Source of the DNA: Thermoleophilaceae bacterium
GTDB taxonomy: Bacteria; Actinomycetota; Thermoleophilia; Solirubrobacterales; Thermoleophilaceae
Direction: 5' to 3'
DNA: 6,160 bases
Assembly: GCA_013812485.1 (NCBI GenBank)
Contig: JACCTJ010000020.1
Coordinates: 1 to 6,160 of the forward strand
A program made the position numbers and the translations under genes. Below, piece after piece: positions 5,774-6,160 of the stretch. The notes under the pieces were generated by a model. That model made no database searches and was not told the DNA's origin. It saw only the letters and a list, made by a program, of their open reading frames with translations. Every line of letters starts with the position of its first letter. Within the stretch, counting starts at the first letter, position 1.

Positions 5774-5782
5774 AAAGGAGGG
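5774..5782 (+). promoter_or_regulatory. Strong ribosome binding site for the 58-residue protein
   Basis: AAAGGAGGG ends 6 nt before ATG 5789. It is the main evidence, with the clear membrane helix, that this short ORF is a real gene. Confidence 0.85.
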
Positions 5783-5788
5783 ACCAAG

Positions 5789-5965
5789 ATGGCCAGACGA
5801 AGAGAAGTCGTGCGCGAGGAGCCGGTGGTCTACGAGGAGAAGCGACCGCCGCGCCGCGGGATCGTAAGACGAATCATAGGAGCGTTCGCCTCGCTGGCGG
5901 GCTGGCTCATAGGGCTCACATTGCTTGCCGTCCTGGTGGTGATACTGATCATCGTGCTCGTCTGA
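5789..5965 (+). CDS. 58-residue single-pass membrane small protein
   Basis: The start has an almost ideal Shine-Dalgarno sequence. Residues 1-29 are strongly charged (MARRREVVREEPVVYEEK, then RPPRRGIVRR), and residues 29-58 are almost wholly hydrophobic, from IIGAFASLAGWLIG to VVILIIVLV, ending at the membrane with no tail. The positive-inside rule puts the N-terminus in the cytoplasm. I do not recognise a named family; it looks like the small basic membrane proteins found beside stress or envelope genes in Actinobacteria. It lies 162 nt after the DUF4190-like gene on the same strand and may belong to its transcript or have its own promoter. The convergent FO synthase gene ends 40 nt beyond it. 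Function unknown; a role as a membrane-associated accessory to the PRC/DUF4190 pair is only a guess from position. Confidence 0.75.
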   Translation: MARRREVVREEPVVYEEKRPPRRGIVRRIIGAFASLAGWLIGLTLLAVLVVILIIVLV

Positions 5966-5989
5966 CCGAGGGAGCCGCGCGCACACGGC

Positions 5990-6005
5990 GAGCCGAAGCC
6001 GGCTC
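5990..6005. terminator. Hairpin between convergent genes, candidate bidirectional terminator
   Basis: A perfect 6-bp stem, GAGCCG (5990-5995) with CGGCTC (6000-6005), spans a four-base loop in the 40-nt gap between two convergent stop codons. It abuts the TAA of the minus-strand gene. Neither side has a real T tract (only TTAA on the plus side), so intrinsic termination would be weak. Its placement is what supports the call. Confidence 0.45.
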
Positions 6006-6160
6006 TTAAGCCGCCGCGGCGACGAGCTCGTGTCGCTCGCGCAGCTCGTACAGCGTTGTGCGCTCGGCCGCCGGGCGCCCCGCTGCATGAGCCGCCCCGA
6101 TCAGGTCCTCCGGCTCGAGCCGCACTCCGTGCTGCGAGCCCGCCATACGGCTGATCGACT
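6006..6160 (-). CDS. FO synthase, C-terminal end (CofH subunit or CofH half of FbiC; 5' part outside window)
   Basis: The last 50 residues of a minus-strand gene are visible before its TAA: SISRMAGSQHG, then LEPEDL, AAGRPAAERTTLYELRERHE and a short Ala-rich end. The pattern ISR-AG--HG ... AGR-P-ERTTLY is what I recall as the C-terminus of CofH and of the fused FbiC. The enzyme is a radical-SAM protein that joins the tyrosine-derived radical to the diaminouracil to form the deazaflavin FO, the substrate of CofD. The radical-SAM cysteine motif lies outside the window, so one cannot tell whether this is CofH alone or the CofG-CofH fusion usual in Actinobacteria. It is convergent with the upstream genes. 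Presence of the other F420 genes within 3 kb strengthens the call. Confidence 0.82.
   Translation of the reverse strand, partial: SISRMAGSQHGVRLEPEDLIGAAHAAGRPAAERTTLYELRERHELVAAAA

Noticed and set aside
1..6160. tRNA, rRNA, CRISPR arrays, riboswitches, insertion sequences
   Set aside because: No array-like repeats, transposase motifs, terminal inverted repeats or recognisable RNA cores were seen on either strand.

Overview
This is a GC-rich window with strong G/C bias at third codon positions. It carries most of a coenzyme F420 biosynthesis locus. The gene set (NpdG, CofD, CofC, a single-domain CofE, and the C-terminal end of an FO synthase) together with PRC-barrel and DUF4190-type proteins suggests an actinobacterium. 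Thermoleophilia (Solirubrobacterales/Gaiellales-like) is my best guess from gene content and style. It is an inference, and an F420-producing Chloroflexota is not excluded.

Layout. At 1-664 (minus) is a short-chain dehydrogenase/reductase that lacks its last ~30 residues and resembles 2-hydroxycyclohexanecarboxyl-CoA dehydrogenases. An 82-nt divergent spacer (665-746) has one TAGGCT box facing each way, 8-10 nt from each start codon. At 747-3774 (plus) is a compact operon, npdG-cofD-cofC-cofE, with 7-nt overlap, 21-nt gap and 2-nt gap at the successive junctions. CofD, CofC and CofE supply the last steps of F420 assembly: CofC activates a three-carbon acid with GTP, CofD transfers it to FO, and CofE adds glutamates. 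NpdG then exchanges hydride between F420 and NADP. Bases 3775-3930 hold no gene but have two small dyads and relatively AT-rich DNA. A second module follows: a possible 31-codon ORF (3931-4026), a PRC-barrel protein with a very long disordered tail (4023-5099), a three-helix DUF4190-like membrane protein (5096-5626), and a 58-residue single-helix membrane protein (5789-5965). At 6006-6160 (minus, convergent) is the C-terminus of an FO synthase (CofH/FbiC), which makes the FO that CofD consumes. The membrane/PRC module therefore sits between the two halves of the F420 pathway.

Points of interest. cofE has no ATG/GTG/TTG that could give a full-length protein; a CTG two bases after the cofC stop is the best start. 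The F420 genes lack clear Shine-Dalgarno sequences, whereas the PRC module has strong ones. No dehydro-F420-0 reductase domain is fused to CofE. I found no RNA genes, CRISPR arrays or insertion sequences. I see no evidence of a wholly new system here; the least explained part is the PRC/DUF4190/small-protein module.
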